A stretch of DNA of 64,000 nt from Cordylochernes scorpioides (Eukaryota; Arthropoda; Arachnida; Pseudoscorpiones; Chernetidae): positions 109,229,754 through 109,293,753 of the forward strand of contig CP092863.1 in assembly GCA_030710605.1 (NCBI GenBank), in the 5' to 3' direction. How positions within the stretch are numbered: the first letter of the stretch is position 1; every line of letters starts with the position of its first letter. The translations under genes were made by a program, and so were the position numbers. The notes beneath the pieces were generated by a model that was given only the letters and a program-made list of their open reading frames with translations, ran no database searches and was not told the origin of the DNA. This document shows positions 20,026 through 31,480 of this stretch, piece after piece.

Positions 20026-20196
20026 CTGCAGGTCACACAAGAGAGGTTTAACAATCAATATTGACCTGGGTTAAATTGGCTAGTTTGATCCAAAAAAGAA
20101 ATAAAAGGAAAGCTTGATAGGTAGTTTGGTATCTGTAAAAACATGGGCATTGTCTCTGATAGGACTTCATTTAAACAGATTTCCACCATATATATA

Positions 20197-20357
20197 TACA
20201 GTTAAACCTGTCTATAGGGCCCCCTCTAAATAGCGCCCGATTTTATACATTTAATGTAAACATTTTACATTAAAAGTGACCTGTCTATAGCACCCCCTCT
20301 CTATAGCACCCTATTTTGGTGAGTCCCAACAGGGGGCGCTATAGACAGGTTTAACTG
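20197..20357. repeat. Palindromic MITE (ACAGTTAAACCTGTCTATAG termini)
   Basis: Begins ACAGTTAAACCTGTCTATAG and ends GCGCTATAGACAGGTTTAACTG. Internal CTATAGCACCCCCTC repeats. About 160 bases, pogo-like ends, non-coding. Confidence 0.75.
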
Positions 20358-20370
20358 CATATACTTCAAG

Positions 20371-20533
20371 TACAGTAGAACCTCCCTGTAAAGGACACCT
20401 AATTTCAGAGCCAAAGAATCCTTTAGGGAGAGGTGTCCTCTTACCGGAGAGTTGATAAATTGTAAAAATGGTAATTTTTCACATGAAAACTGTCCTTGTG
20501 GAGAGGTGTCTGTTAAAGGGAGGTTCTACTGTA
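20371..20533. repeat. MITE M1 copy
   Basis: Complete: TACAGTAGAACCTCCCTGTA ... AAAGGGAGGTTCTACTGTA. Confidence 0.85.
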
Positions 20534-20718
20534 CTGCCAATTAATGGGACATTATTGATGGGACTTCATTTAAACAGACTCCACCATAATACTGTGTCAA
20601 TTAAATGGGACATTATTGGTGGGAAAGCCAGACTTTAATTCCAATTAGTAGTAATCCCCATTATCAAATGTGATATTAAAATAATCCTGATTAGGTTCTT
20701 GAAGTGAACAGATATAAA

Positions 20719-20915
20719 TACAGTAGAAACCTCCCTGTAAAGGACACCTATTTGCAGAGCCAAAGTGTCCTTTAGGGAGAGGTCTCCTCTTACTGGAGAG
20801 TTGCTGATTTATAAAAATTGTAATTTTGAAAATGAAAACTGTCCTTTGTGGAGAGGTGTCTACTAGCGGAGTGTCCACTAGTGGGGTGTCGCTAAAGGGA
20901 GGTTCTACTATATCG
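20719..20915. repeat. MITE M1 copy
   Basis: ACAGTAGAAACCTCCCTGTA to AAGGGAGGTTCTACTATA, with extra TAGCGGAGTGTCCACTAGT tracts at the right end. Confidence 0.8.
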
Positions 20916-21082
20916 CAAACTACCATAAGGGATTTGCTTGAATCCATGAATGACACCCCCACACTGGTCAATTTGTAAATTAAAAAAAAAAAAAGAATAC
21001 ATAGGTCTGAAGTTAGTGACATCCATAGACTCCTGGTTAATGACATAAAATGGTGTAAAAATGTTAATTTTTTCAATGTAAT

Positions 21083-21252
21083 AGAATAGAACCTCCATAG
21101 GACACTCTCCCGCTCGAGGACTCTTCACTACAAAGGACAGCCTTTATCATTTTAACTAATTAGTATCTCTCCAGAAAGAGGACATCTCTCTCTAAAGGAC
21201 ACTAGCTCTGCAATAAGGTATTGTCCTTAACAGAGAGTTTGTTCTACTGTAT
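21083..21252. repeat. MITE M1 copy, diverged
   Basis: AATAGAACCTCCATAGGACA to GAGAGTTTGTTCTACTGTA. Confidence 0.7.
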
Positions 21253-21426
21253 TAATATTAGGGCTACAATAATGTTGTTTCCTTGCTAAATGTGCATGTT
21301 TCAATTTCATTTATTTATCTAGGCAGGAAGGGGATTAATTGTTGGCTTTTGTTTAAACCAAGAAAAAGAATAAACAAGTGGATATCTTGGGGTGGGTGAT
21401 GTTCCAGACAACAAGATAGCATCTAC

Positions 21427-21540
21427 CTGGTAGTTGGCTTCCATCAGAGCCGGTTTGCTCAGCAGGTCTCCGGTTCTCACCAGTGGTGTGAGGTCCACCA
21501 GAGCAGCGCTGATGGCATCCTCACCTCCACACAGCACCAC
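21427..21540 (-). CDS. CEP120: CEP120 exon: end of second C2 domain
   Basis: 114 bases (38 codons, phase 0 at both ends) from acceptor GGGGGTTACAG (AG at 21541-21542) to donor GTAGATGC (21419-21426). It encodes VVLCGGEDAISAALVDLTPL, then RTGDLLSKPALMEANYQ, matching the CEP120 C2 segment ([24 protein letters not shown] in vertebrates) in length and in the hydrophobic pattern. The 77-bp minisatellite begins about 20 bases upstream of the acceptor, so the branch-point region is satellite DNA. No exon further upstream was recognised to the right. Confidence 0.75.
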
Positions 21541-21560
21541 CTGTAACCCCCATTACTGTC

Positions 21561-22817
21561 ACTTTTGGTGACACTATGGACAAATTTGATCTGTTGGTGA
21601 CCATCACTGTTGTTGTTGTTAGTGTCCATCAAGTCAACTTTTGGTGACACTATGGACAAATTTGATCTGTTGGGTGACCATCACTTGTTGTTGTTGTTAG
21701 TGTCCATCAAGTCAACATTTTGGTGACACTATGGACAAATTTGATCTGTTGGTGACCATCACTTGTTGTTGTTGTTAGTGGTCCATCAAGTCAACTTTTG
21801 GTGACACTATGGACAAATTTGATCTGTTGGTGACCATCACTTGTTGTTGTTGTTAGTGTCCATCAAGTCAACTTTTGGTGACACTATGGACAAATTTGAT
21901 CTGTTGGTGACCATCACTTGTTGTTGTTGTTAGTGGTCCATCAAGTCAACTTTTGGTGACACTATGGACAATTTGACTCTGTTGGTGACCATCACTTGTT
22001 GTTGTTAGTGTCCATCAAGTCAACTTTTGTTGACACTTTGGACAAATTTGATCTGTTGGTGACCATCACTTGTTTGTGTTGTTAGTGTCCATCAAGTCAA
22101 CTTTTGGTGACACTATGGACAAATTTGATCTGTTGGTGACCATCACTTGTTGTTGTTAGTGTCCATCAAGTCAACTTTGGTGACACTTTGGACAAATTTG
22201 TTCTGTTGGGACCATCCTTGTTTTGTTGTTTAGTGTCCATCAGTCAACTTTTGGTGACACTAATGGACAAATTTGATCTGTTGGTGACCATCATCTTGTT
22301 GTGTTGTTAGTGTCCATCAATGTCAACTTTTGGTTGACACTATGGACAAATTTTGATCTGTTGGTGACCATCACTTGTTGTTGTTGTTAGTGTCCATCAA
22401 GTCAACTTTTGGTGACACTATGGACAAATTTGATCTGTTGGTGACCATCACTTGTTGTTGTTGTTAGTGTCCATCAAGTCAACTTTTGGTGACACTATGG
22501 ACAAATTTGATCTGTTGGTGACCATCACTTGTTGTTGTTGTTAGTGTCCATCAAGTCAACTTTGGTGACACTATGGACAAATTTGATCTGTTGGTGACCA
22601 TCACTTGTTGTTGTTGTTATTGTCCATCAAGTCAACTTTTGGTGACACTATGGACAAATTTGATCTGTTGGTGACCATCACTTGTTGTTGTTGTTAGTGT
22701 CCATCAAGTCAACTTTTGGTGACACTATGGACAAATTTGATCTGTTGGTGACCATCACTTGTTGTTGTTGTTTAGTGTCATCAAGTCAACTTTTGGTGAC
22801 ACTATGGACAAATTTGA
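21561..22817. repeat. 77-bp minisatellite running into an assembly gap
   Basis: About 16 units containing GTCCATCAAGTCAACTTTTG, GTGACACTATGGACAAATTT and GATCTGTTGGTGACCATCAC, with a (GTT)n spacer. Units at about 21960-22340 carry many single-base insertions and deletions, unlike the clean flanking units. ORFs here are artefacts. Confidence 0.93.
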
Positions 22818-22917
22818 NNNNNNNNNNNNNNNNNNNNNNNNNNNNNNNNNNNNNNNNNNNNNNNNNNNNNNNNNNNNNNNNNNNNNNNNNNNNNNNNNNN
22901 NNNNNNNNNNNNNNNNN
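22818..22917. other. Assembly gap (100 N)
   Basis: Exactly 100 N, a conventional unknown-size gap. The repeat does not resume after it, so the array's right end is inside the gap. Confidence 0.98.
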
Positions 22918-23208
22918 ATGAAATCAACTTCTATTATCCTTACTGCGATGATAAATATTAGGGAGGCTTGGCTGATCAGTGTGAACCCTCCAAGCGGTTT
23001 CACCAATTTAATCTACCAGACCGCTTTTTAGCATATTGATATTTATTGGATAATTCTGCTTATATATCTCACAGTGTAGATTGGGTTCTTAGTTATGATA
23101 TTTAAGTTTGGACATAATCTTTGAGAACAGTAAAATTATATATATATACATTTAAATTATTTTAAAATTCTATACTACTCAAACATACAACATAAACACT
23201 TAGAGACA

Positions 23209-23430
23209 GTCTTCGAATTTATTATGTGTAGTACAAATTGGGTATAGATCATGATAATCATGGTTTATCAAAGTTGGCAACTCCTTTAATTAGTTTTTAC
23301 TGAATGCACTACATGTCTATGTGTGTATAAAGCTGTTCAACTTTTGCATTTAGAAACGTGCCAGAGCCCTCTGTTTGGTTACTTACATTCACTGTATAGT
23401 TGGACTCTTTTGCTAGGCATTGAAAGCTAT
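23209..23430 (-). repeat. S2-related sequence, left arm of an inverted pair
   Basis: Contains TTCGAATTTATTATGTGTAG and GTTTATCAAAGTTGGCAACTC; the same tract occurs inverted at 24190-24325. The body resembles SINE S2 (ATCATGATAATCATGG, GTTTGGTTACTTACATTCACT). Confidence 0.65.
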
Positions 23431-23699
23431 GTTTTTTTATTTTTAAGAAAAAAGTTTTACCAATGCAGAATTCAATCCAGAGTTGTTGTTGTTGAAAACT
23501 GAAGGTTTATACCACTCATCTTCTGACTCCCATTGGCTACAACATTAACCAGGACACCATTTTTGGTCAAATTGGGCCAAGTTTCAAACATAACATTTGT
23601 CAAAGGACATATCCGATCTGGATCTGCATGATTTGCGCAGAGAAGCTCAAAAAAGTGTATTTTTAATGCATTTTATAAAGGGAGAGGTGCCCTTTATCA

Positions 23700-23880
23700 C
23701 ACAAATATTTAAGCACTCATGGATAAACCTTATGGAAGTTGTACCTTTTAGCATGTATATCGGGATTCAGACAATAACTCTGAACCAAGTGTGAACAAAA
23801 TTGCCTCTGTCTCCTTCAAAATAAAAATAGACGACCGGCGACATCAGACTTTCTACTGACGTTTTGTCCATGAGTGTATA
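23700..23880. repeat. MITE with CTCATGGACAAAACTTAAGG termini
   Basis: From ACTCATGGATAAACCTTATGG through GCATGTATATCGGGATTCAG to GTTTTGTCCATGAGTGTA. Confidence 0.7.
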
Positions 23881-24189
23881 TGTATATATAGCGTAAAAAA
23901 ACTTACAAATATTTAATCGTAACAATTCACAGAAATGAAATGTTCAAACCTGCGCCTATTAAGATATGTTGACATAATTGAGACTCAAGGTTAGAGGCGT
24001 TCTTATCTTGATAGAAGGATGCAGTGAACTTGCCATGATCCACCTCTCTAAACTTGATTAAACATGATCTAACCCCCAGTGAGAGGCCCACCACTGAAGT
24101 ATCAATGTTTTGAATGGTCTTTCATGAGAGGTTCTACTGTACAGGGGCACACTAGGACATCCATACCAGAGGTTTGTAGTTCAATCAGA

Positions 24190-24325
24190 TAGTTGAACAG
24201 CTTTATACACACATAGACATGTAGTGCATTCAGTAAAACTAATTAAAGGAGTTGCCAACTTTGATAAACCATGATTATCATGATCTATACCAATTTGTAC
24301 TACACATAATAAATTCGAAGATAAT
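24190..24325 (+). repeat. S2-related sequence, right arm of an inverted pair
   Basis: Inverse of 23209-23345 over about 135 bases; together they form about 1.1 kb with inverted ends. Either two SINEs inserted head to head or the termini of an unrecognised element. Confidence 0.6.
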
Positions 24326-24590
24326 CAATACTTGAATGTGGGAATCAAAAGTTCAGTTCTTTATAAATAAGAAACAGGTCTTTTCTCGATTTTAGACATA
24401 CTGTAGCCAAGAGACCAAAACATTTCCAGTCTTAAATCAGGTCTCAAAAAGGTTTGATTTATAATAAATTGTTATACAATAATTGTATTCGGATTGGAGA
24501 ATCCTGGTCTCAAATGTGGGTTAAAATCTGGGTGGTCTCTGAAATCTACTCTTAGAATTTATCACAAAGCAATAACGCGCCATCTATACA

Positions 24591-24936
24591 TATAAGATAA
24601 AAGGATTTAAAAGCGCGATGTTTCTTTTATACATAAAACGAACTTCTTGAATGTAATTCTACTGTCCTATAAGCTTATGTCCATAGTTTACTTGAAAACC
24701 ATTTTTAAGATTCCATCCAGTGTAGCATATAAAAGCAGAATGATCCAATACAGTATTAGAGCTCTGAGAAGCGGTCTGGTGGATTAAATTGGCGAAACCG
24801 CTGGGAGGGTTCACCACTGATGAGCCAAGCCCTCCCAATATATTTTTTCATCGCAGTAAGGACAGTAGAAGTTCGTTTTATGTATAAAAGAAACATTCGC
24901 GCTTTTAAATCTTTTTATTTTATATCTTAGAATTTA
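24591..24936. repeat. Family M4 foldback with 90-bp arms
   Basis: Arms share GATTTAAAAGCGCGA and GTTTCTTTTATACATAAAACGAACTT (inverted at 24845-24936). The central part carries GGAGGGTTCACCACTGATGAGCC. Confidence 0.7.
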
Positions 24937-24979
24937 TATTTGGAAACAATTTTATTGACTTCCACATCAATAATGAATC

Positions 24980-25440
24980 ATATACTTAAAGAGATACATA
25001 AAGTTGGGAGATAATGATATTCATGTACCAAGAGAGGCACCTCTCCCTTTAATTATACAACAGAATGTTGCACTTGTTCATCACCCTAGTAAAAAACTTT
25101 ACTAGTGATAATAAAGAATGAATATCATCCTTCCGCAACTTTATGTTGTATTCTAGCCTGAAAATCGGCCCTTGCCACTTCACCCATCTTAAACACCTGT
25201 TTGGTAAATTGGACCGATTTCCCATAATTCCTCTCGTAGGATGTTATGAAGCCGCCCCTGTATTGACGAGGGCCAAAGCCTGAACCATGGTATACAGGTT
25301 GTTTTTTGTCTGAATTTGCCGAAACTGGTGTTGTATTTCATTCTTTATCATCACTAGTAAAGTTTTTTACTGAAGTGATGAACAAATGCATCGTTCTGAT
25401 GTATAATTAAAGGAGGGGTGTCTCTTGTGGTACACTTAAA
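24980..25440 (+). repeat. Dispersed element with degenerate hammerhead core (copy 2)
   Basis: Sister of 17890-18740. Near 25255-25300: GAAGCCGCCCCTGTA, TTGACGA, GGGCC..GCCTGAACCATGGTATACAGG. Arms CCCCTGTA and TACAGG can pair as stem I, but CUGANGA is UUGANGA and GAAA has lost an A, so it should be inactive. Confidence 0.6.
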
Positions 25441-25544
25441 GAGATATATGTTAAGGGAGAATGATAAACACTATATTTTATGATGCATTAGCTCGTCATC
25501 TGTTATGAAAATTTGAAACTATTATAGACACGTATGATTCTTTT

Positions 25545-25624
25545 TAAAATTTCTACTGCCCTTACTGCAATGAAAAAAAAAATAATGGGAGGACCTGGTT
25601 CATCAGCGGTGAACCTTCTCAGGA
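25545..25624. repeat. Family M4 end, cut by the 64-bp minisatellite
   Basis: TTTCTACTGCCCTTACTGCAATG..GACCTGGTTCATCAGCGGTG, ending abruptly at CTCAGGA where the satellite starts. Confidence 0.65.
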
Positions 25625-28183
25625 GCCTGGGTGACTATGGCCGCCGCTATATACCATCTTTACCTCACTTTTGCCGCCTGGTGCTGGAGCCTGGGTGACT
25701 ATGGCCACCGCTATATACCATCTTTACCTCACTTTTGCCGCCTGGTGCTGGAGCCTGGGTGACTATGGCCACCGCTATATACCATCTTTACCTCACTTTG
25801 GCCGCCTAGTGCTGGAGCCTGGGTGACTATGGCCACCGCTATATACCATCTTTACCTCACTTTTGCCGCCTGGTGCTGGAGCCTGGGTGACTATGGCCAC
25901 CGCTATATACCATCTTTACCTCACTTTGGCCGCCTAGTGCTGGAGCCTGGGTGACTATGGCCACCGCTATATACCATCTTTACCTCACTTTTGCCGCCTG
26001 GTGCTGGAGCCAGGGTGATTATTGCCACCGCTATATACCATCTTTACCTCACTTTGGCCGCCTGGTGCTGGAGCCTGGATGACTATGGCCACCGCTATAT
26101 ACCATCTTTACCTCACTTTGACCGCCTGTTGCTGGAGCCTGGGTGATTATTGCCACCGCTATATACCATCTTTACCTAACTTTTGGCCGCCTGGTGCTGG
26201 AGCCTGGGTGACTATGGCCACCGCTATATACCATCTTCACCTCACTTTGGCTGCCTGGTGCTGGAGCCTGGGTGATTATGGCCACCGCTATATACCATCT
26301 TTACCTAACTTTTGCCGCCTGGTGTTGGAGCCTGGGTGACTATGGCCGCCGCTATATACCATCTTTACCTCACTTTGGCCGCCTGGTGCTGGAGCTTGGT
26401 GACTATGGCCACCGCTCTATACCATCTTTACCTCACTTTGGCCGCCTGGTGGTGGAGCCTGGGTGACTATGGCCACCGCTATATACCATCTTTACCTCAC
26501 TTTGGCCGCCTGGTGCTGGAGCCTGGGTGACTATGGCCACCGCTATATACCATCTTTACTCACTTTGGCCGCCTGGTGGTGGAGCCTGGGTGACTATGGC
26601 CACCGCTATATACCATCTTTACTTCACTTTGGCCGCCTGGTGCTGGAGCCTGGGTGACTATGGCCACCGCTATATACCATCTTTACTTCACTTTGGTCGC
26701 CTGGTGCTGGAGCCTGGGTGACTATAGTCACCGCTATATGCCATCTTTACCTCACTTTGGCCGCTGGTGTTGGAGCCTGGGAGACTATGGCCACCGCTAT
26801 ATACCATCTTTACCTTACTTTGGGTGCTGGAGCCTGGGTGACTATGGCCACCGCTTTATACCATCTTTACCTCACCTTTGCTGCCTGGTGCTGGAGCCTG
26901 GGTGACTATGGCCACCGCTATATACCATCTTTACCTCACTTTGGCCGCCTAGTGCTGGAGCCTGGGTGACTATGGCCACCGCTATATACCATCTTTACCT
27001 CACTTTTGGCCGCCTGGTGCTGGAGCCTGGGTGACTATGGCCACCGCTATATACCATCTTTACCTCACTTTGGCCGCCTGGTGCTGGAGCCTGGGTGACT
27101 ATAGTCACCGCTATATACCATTTTTACCTCACTTTGGCCGCCTGGTGCTGGAGCCTGGGTGACTATGGCCACCGCTATACACCATCTTTACCTCACTTTG
27201 GCTGCCTGGTGCTGGAGCCTGGGTGATTATGGCCACCGCTATATACCATCTTTACCTCACTTTGGCCGCCTGGTGCTGGAGCCTGGGTGACTATGGCCAC
27301 CGCTATATACCATCTTTACCTCACTTTGGCCGCCTGGTGCTGGAGCCTGGGTGACTATGGCCACCGCTATATACCATCTTTACCTCACTTTGGCCGACTG
27401 GTGCTGGAGCCCTGGGTGACTATGGCCACCGCTATATACCATCTTTACCTCACTTTGGCCGACTGGTGCTGGAGCCTGGGTGACTATGGCCACCGCTGTA
27501 TACCATCTTTACCTCACTTTGGCCGCCTGGGGCTGGAGCCTGGTGACTATGGCCACCGCTATATACCATCTTTTCCTCACTTTGGCCGCCTGTTGCTGGA
27601 GCCTGGGTGACTATGGCCACCGCTATACACCATCTTTACCTCACTTTGGCCGCCTGGTGCTGGAGCCTGGGTGACTATGGCCACCGCTCTATACCATCTT
27701 TACCTCACTTTGGCCGCCTGGTGCTGGAGCCTGAGTGACTATGGCCACCGCTATATACCATCTTTACCTCACTTTGGCCGCCTGGTGCTGGAGCCTGGGT
27801 GACTATCGCCACCGCTGTATACCATCTTTACCTCACTTTGGCCGCCTGGTGCAGGAGCCTGGGTGACTATGGCCACCTCTATACACCATCTTTACCTCAC
27901 TTTGGCCGCCTGGTGCTGGAGTCTGGGTGACTATGGCCGCGCTATTTACCATCTTTACCTCACTTTGGCCGCCTGGTGCTGGAGCCTGGGTGACTATGGC
28001 TACCGCTGCATGCCATCTTTACCTCACTTTGGCCGCCTGGTGCTGGAGCCTGGGTCACTATGGCCACCGCTATATACCATCTTTACCTCACTTTGGCTGC
28101 CTGGTGCTGGAGCCTGGGGTGATTATTGCCGCCGCTATATACCATCTTTACCTCACTTCGGTCGCCTGGTGCTGGAGCCTGGA
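25625..28183. repeat. 64-bp minisatellite, about 40 copies
   Basis: Unit: GCCTGGGTGACTATGGCCAC, CGCTATATACCATCTTTACC, TCACTTTGGCCGCCTGGTGC, TGGA. Since 64 is not a multiple of three, all frames cycle through a 64-residue super-repeat and hit TGA (..LEPG stop) every third unit. The many ORFs here are therefore artefacts. About 56% GC, clearly above its flanks. Confidence 0.95.
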
Positions 28184-28189
28184 TTCTCT

Positions 28190-28320
28190 TATTCCAGAAC
28201 ATTGACCAAATTCCTATCTTGATTAATCAAAGAATTGCAAACCATGTACGCGTTTCGGGATATTGGCCCTCGTCAGCGTGGTGCAGACTGTACCCAACGA
28301 CCAATATTCTGGTTTAATTA
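28190..28320 (-). ncRNA. Hammerhead-like ribozyme in dispersed repeat (copy of family HH2)
   Basis: On the minus strand: CTGACGA (28270-28276), stem II GGGCCAATATCCC, GAAA (28253-28256), then CGCGTA and CATGG. The core order CUGANGA, helix, GAAA, UH is intact; stem I (CCACG/CATGG) has one mismatch. The best-preserved relative is 50284-50322. The flank (ATTAATCAA, GATGGCACAAGC..TCAGC) is shared with 50380-50470 and 54893-54985. Confidence 0.65.
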
Positions 28321-28400
28321 GTTGATTTTTTTATTTTTCCGACAGATGGCACAAGCTATGAGCAACTTTCAGCTACACAATAAGCATGCATCGATGCTTT
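28321..28400. repeat. Fragment of the GATGGCGCAAGCCATCAGC repeat
   Basis: TTCCGACAGATGGCACAAGC.. matches 50395-50475 and 54910-54985; flanks the hammerhead-like element. Confidence 0.6.
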
Positions 28401-28509
28401 TCTTTTTCATTGTATAGAACTTGGACTTCGTTTGTATTTTCCAAAATTAGTAATGTGCAACTCTTTGTATCCTGTTTTTGAACTCTCTGTTCAGGGATGA
28501 TCAACACTA

Positions 28510-28680
28510 CACCACGTCGTTTTTTTTAAAGGAGACAGAAGCAATTTTGTTCACACTTGGTTATTTCGAGTGTCTTCAATAAAAGTCACTGTGTATAAAA
28601 AATTATTTCAGAGTTATTGTTTGAATCCCGATATAGCTGCTAAAAGGTACAACTTCCTTAATTCTTGTCCATGCGTGTAT
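28510..28680. repeat. MITE with CTCATGGACAAAACTTAAGG termini
   Basis: AAGGAGACAGAAGCAATTTTG, GTGTCTTCAATAAAAGTCAC and the right terminus ACTTCCTTAATTCTTGTCCAT. Confidence 0.7.
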
Positions 28681-29127
28681 TTTAATGCATTAAAATAAAC
28701 GGTGCTATTTCTGCGCACAAGAATATTATCCTATTATAATATTAGAATGTCAAGTGATTCTAAGCATCGAACAAAAAACATTTTTTTGTAACCAATCAAC
28801 CAGAGAGTTTTTATATGTTGAAGTGGTTAACAGTTTAGCCCACTAGATTTTAGTAGATTTTAAACAATTTTAATTAGCATCCGTTAATAGTAAACACATA
28901 CTTACCTAGAGAGAGCGGGAGGATGATATTCGTTTACAAAAAGAGGTACCTCTCCCATTAAATGTGCCTTTTAAAAAGACATTTTTAAAGAGAGAGATGT
29001 TTCTTTTGGTTCAACGTGATTATTTACAATATTATTAATATATACAGTTATCAGAGTCATCAAGCAAAAATTCTTAATAATCAATTCTGTCTCCGTTTGT
29101 TTTTGTGAATGGAATAAATAGCCAAAT

Positions 29128-29198
29128 ATGGCCATTTCTCATAACCATCGGTGGTTCAGTGGTAGAACCACCGGGCGTTGCCCGGGTCATTCGGCTAG
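29128..29198 (+). mobile_element. Helitron 3' end fused to a partial tRNA-Gly
   Basis: Ends with the hairpin (C)CCGGGCGTTGCCCGGG, then TCATTCGG and CTAG (29195-29198) followed by T, the Helitron 3' signature. Just inside lies ATCGGTGGTTCAGTGGTAGAA, the first 5' third of the tRNA-Gly gene found complete at 31717-31787. The upstream ATAGCCAAATATGGCCATTT also matches 31691-31710. The 5' end was not found. Confidence 0.75.
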
Positions 29199-29249
29199 TA
29201 TATTACAAAAATCATATAACTCCGTAACTCTGTTTTATTCACTTGATCA

Positions 29250-29300
29250 AAGGAAGCTTTCGGACAAGCCCTTCTTCAACTAATTAGAAACGTATAATAA
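29250..29300 (-). ncRNA. Possible degenerate hammerhead motif
   Basis: Minus strand: TTGAAGA, AGGGCTTGTCC, GAAAGCTTCC. The order fits a hammerhead core with C-to-U at the first position; stem I is not evident. Low confidence. Confidence 0.3.
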
Positions 29301-29625
29301 AGGCAAAGAAAGAGAGAGATATTCATATAGTATTTTTAAAGAGGAATCTATGTAAATATGGTAAATAAAATCTTTTTTAATAATTTACATAATTGAATAA
29401 ATTTGAAGAATCAACTATTTCAGGTCAATAAGACAAATTTAAGATAGAAGGGATATGTGGGTTGTGATGGTAACTGGATACTTTTGGTTATTGCTTATTT
29501 TATTATTTATTTATTTTTTTTTAATATTACAGAAGTCTATCAGACTATTGTGCTATATTAGAATTATTTATACTTATATATATCTTTAATTATTTACACG
29601 ACTAATTAGAAATTACAAACTAAAA

Positions 29626-31381
29626 ATGATTAACAAGAATAAGGTCTTTGTTGAGGAAGGGGAAATAGTGTACCTAATATCTAACATAGACATTAAAAAA
29701 GCCCCTGGGGTTTACAGTATAAGTAATAACATGATCAAAAGTGCCCTTCCAAAAATTTTACCATTATTATGCGATTTATTTAATAAATGCTATTTAATAA
29801 ATGCACTTCGGATACTATCCAGATAGATGGAAAGAGGCAGCTCTCAGGATAATTTCAAAGCCTCACAAAACGAATTTATAATTAGTAAAGAGTTATCGAC
29901 CTATTTTATTAATTTCTAACTTATCAAAAATATTTGAAAAAATTTTTAAAATTAAATATACGAATACTATGAAAAAATGATCTCCTTAGCCCTAGACAAC
30001 ATGGTTCTTGAAGAATAGGTCAACAACAACCTGTTTGAAAGAAATCACAAAGATCATAATGGAACATAGACAGAAACAACTAGTTACGCTGATTGCAATT
30101 GATATACAAGGAGCGTTTGATAATCAATGGTGGCCAGCCTTGTTTAAAAAATTAGACGAAGACAATTTACCAGTTGAATTGATCAAAATTTTACGTTCTT
30201 TTTTGAAAAATAGAAAAACGATTTTCAAGTATAATAATATGAAAGTTTCAAAGATATTAACAAAGGGCTGTCCTCAGGGTGGGGACCATTGTCTCCGTTG
30301 TTATGGCTGATATATTTTAATGATCTGCTAACTAATTTGCAATCACCAAACTCTGAAATCATTTTCTATGCTGATGATGTAACAATTATATGTTGGAATA
30401 ATGGGTTAACAAATCTAAAAAAGTCGATTGAGTTTAATTTGGAAAAGATAGATCAATGGTGTAATGATAATAAGCTAAATATCAATCTTGATAAAACTAG
30501 TATTTTACACTTGCACAATAAAGACAAAATTTCAATTAATTTTAGAGACAATATTATTGTGCCCGTAGAAGAAATTAAAATTCTTGGAATTACGATTGCG
30601 AATCATAGATGGAAAAACAAATTGAATTTTGGCCCTCACCTTAACATTATACTAAACAAAACCCAAAGATTGAAAAACCTTTTTTCAATATGTGGAAAAT
30701 CTTGGGGTCTTAGCACCCAAAAAAGGCTTACACATTATAAATCTATAATAAGACCAACGTTAACTTACGGAATAGAAATATGGTTTGAATTTATTAGCAA
30801 AAAATATATGTACAAACTGAACTCAATGCAATATCAAATTCTGCTATGGTGTACCCAAACATATAAAACAACCAGTTATAACTGTGTTCACACCTTAGCC
30901 AATTTTGCTTTGATCGATGATTATAAGGAATCTAGAATTATAGGTTATGAGTTGAATAATTTATCAACAGAAGATAAACAATTTTATGATTTGTATATTC
31001 CAGGTATACTCAAAGATTTCATTATATCAAGGATTAATTTACTGAAAAAGAATACTAATCAAACATTTCAAAGTTTCTTTCCTTATGATATTCCGAAATA
31101 TTTTCGACCAAACTATTATAATTCACAATTTATCACAGATCATGGAAATTTCAGGTTTTAAGAAAATCCAGGCTGTGCAAGATTCGACATGTTTCTGTGG
31201 ATTGGGGGAACAAACTTCAATACATCTCTTGCTAGAGTGCCCTGTCTTTCAAGATTACAGAGTCAACAACGGTTTAATAGCTTTAGGCCCTAGTGATTTA
31301 ATTGCAAGTAAGGACACATATATAAAATTTAATTTCCTTTGTAAATATATTTTGGATTTCATTAAGAAAAATGGTCTTTGA
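29626..31381 (+). pseudogene. LINE reverse transcriptase (ORF2) pseudogene
   Basis: In pieces (29626-29826, 30008-30310, 30289-31161, 31085-31381) in alternating frames. Visible: KKAPGVYSISNNMIKSALP (RT N-terminal block), AIDIQGAFDNQWW (motif A with catalytic Asp), GCPQGG and SPLLW (motif B), FYADDVTI with catalytic DD at 30367-30378, KTSILHL, and a C-terminal zinc finger CFCGLGEQTSIHLLLECP. No RNase H between them. This fits a Jockey-like non-LTR element. At least three frameshifts plus stops; dead. The endonuclease half is missing. Confidence 0.88.
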
Positions 31382-31480
31382 TGTAACGATCTCAAGGAAA
31401 TATTGGAAATATCTTGTGGTTGTAAACAATATATAGGTGTATGCGTGTATATGTGTGTATATATGTATATATTATATATA

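Noticed and set aside
22682-23031. ORFs crossing the N gap
   Set aside because: They contain only minisatellite translation and unknown residues.
25625-28183. Many ORFs of about 64 residues or multiples as a gene cluster
   Set aside because: Phase cycling of a 64-bp repeat; every ORF stops at the same GGGTGA in each third unit.
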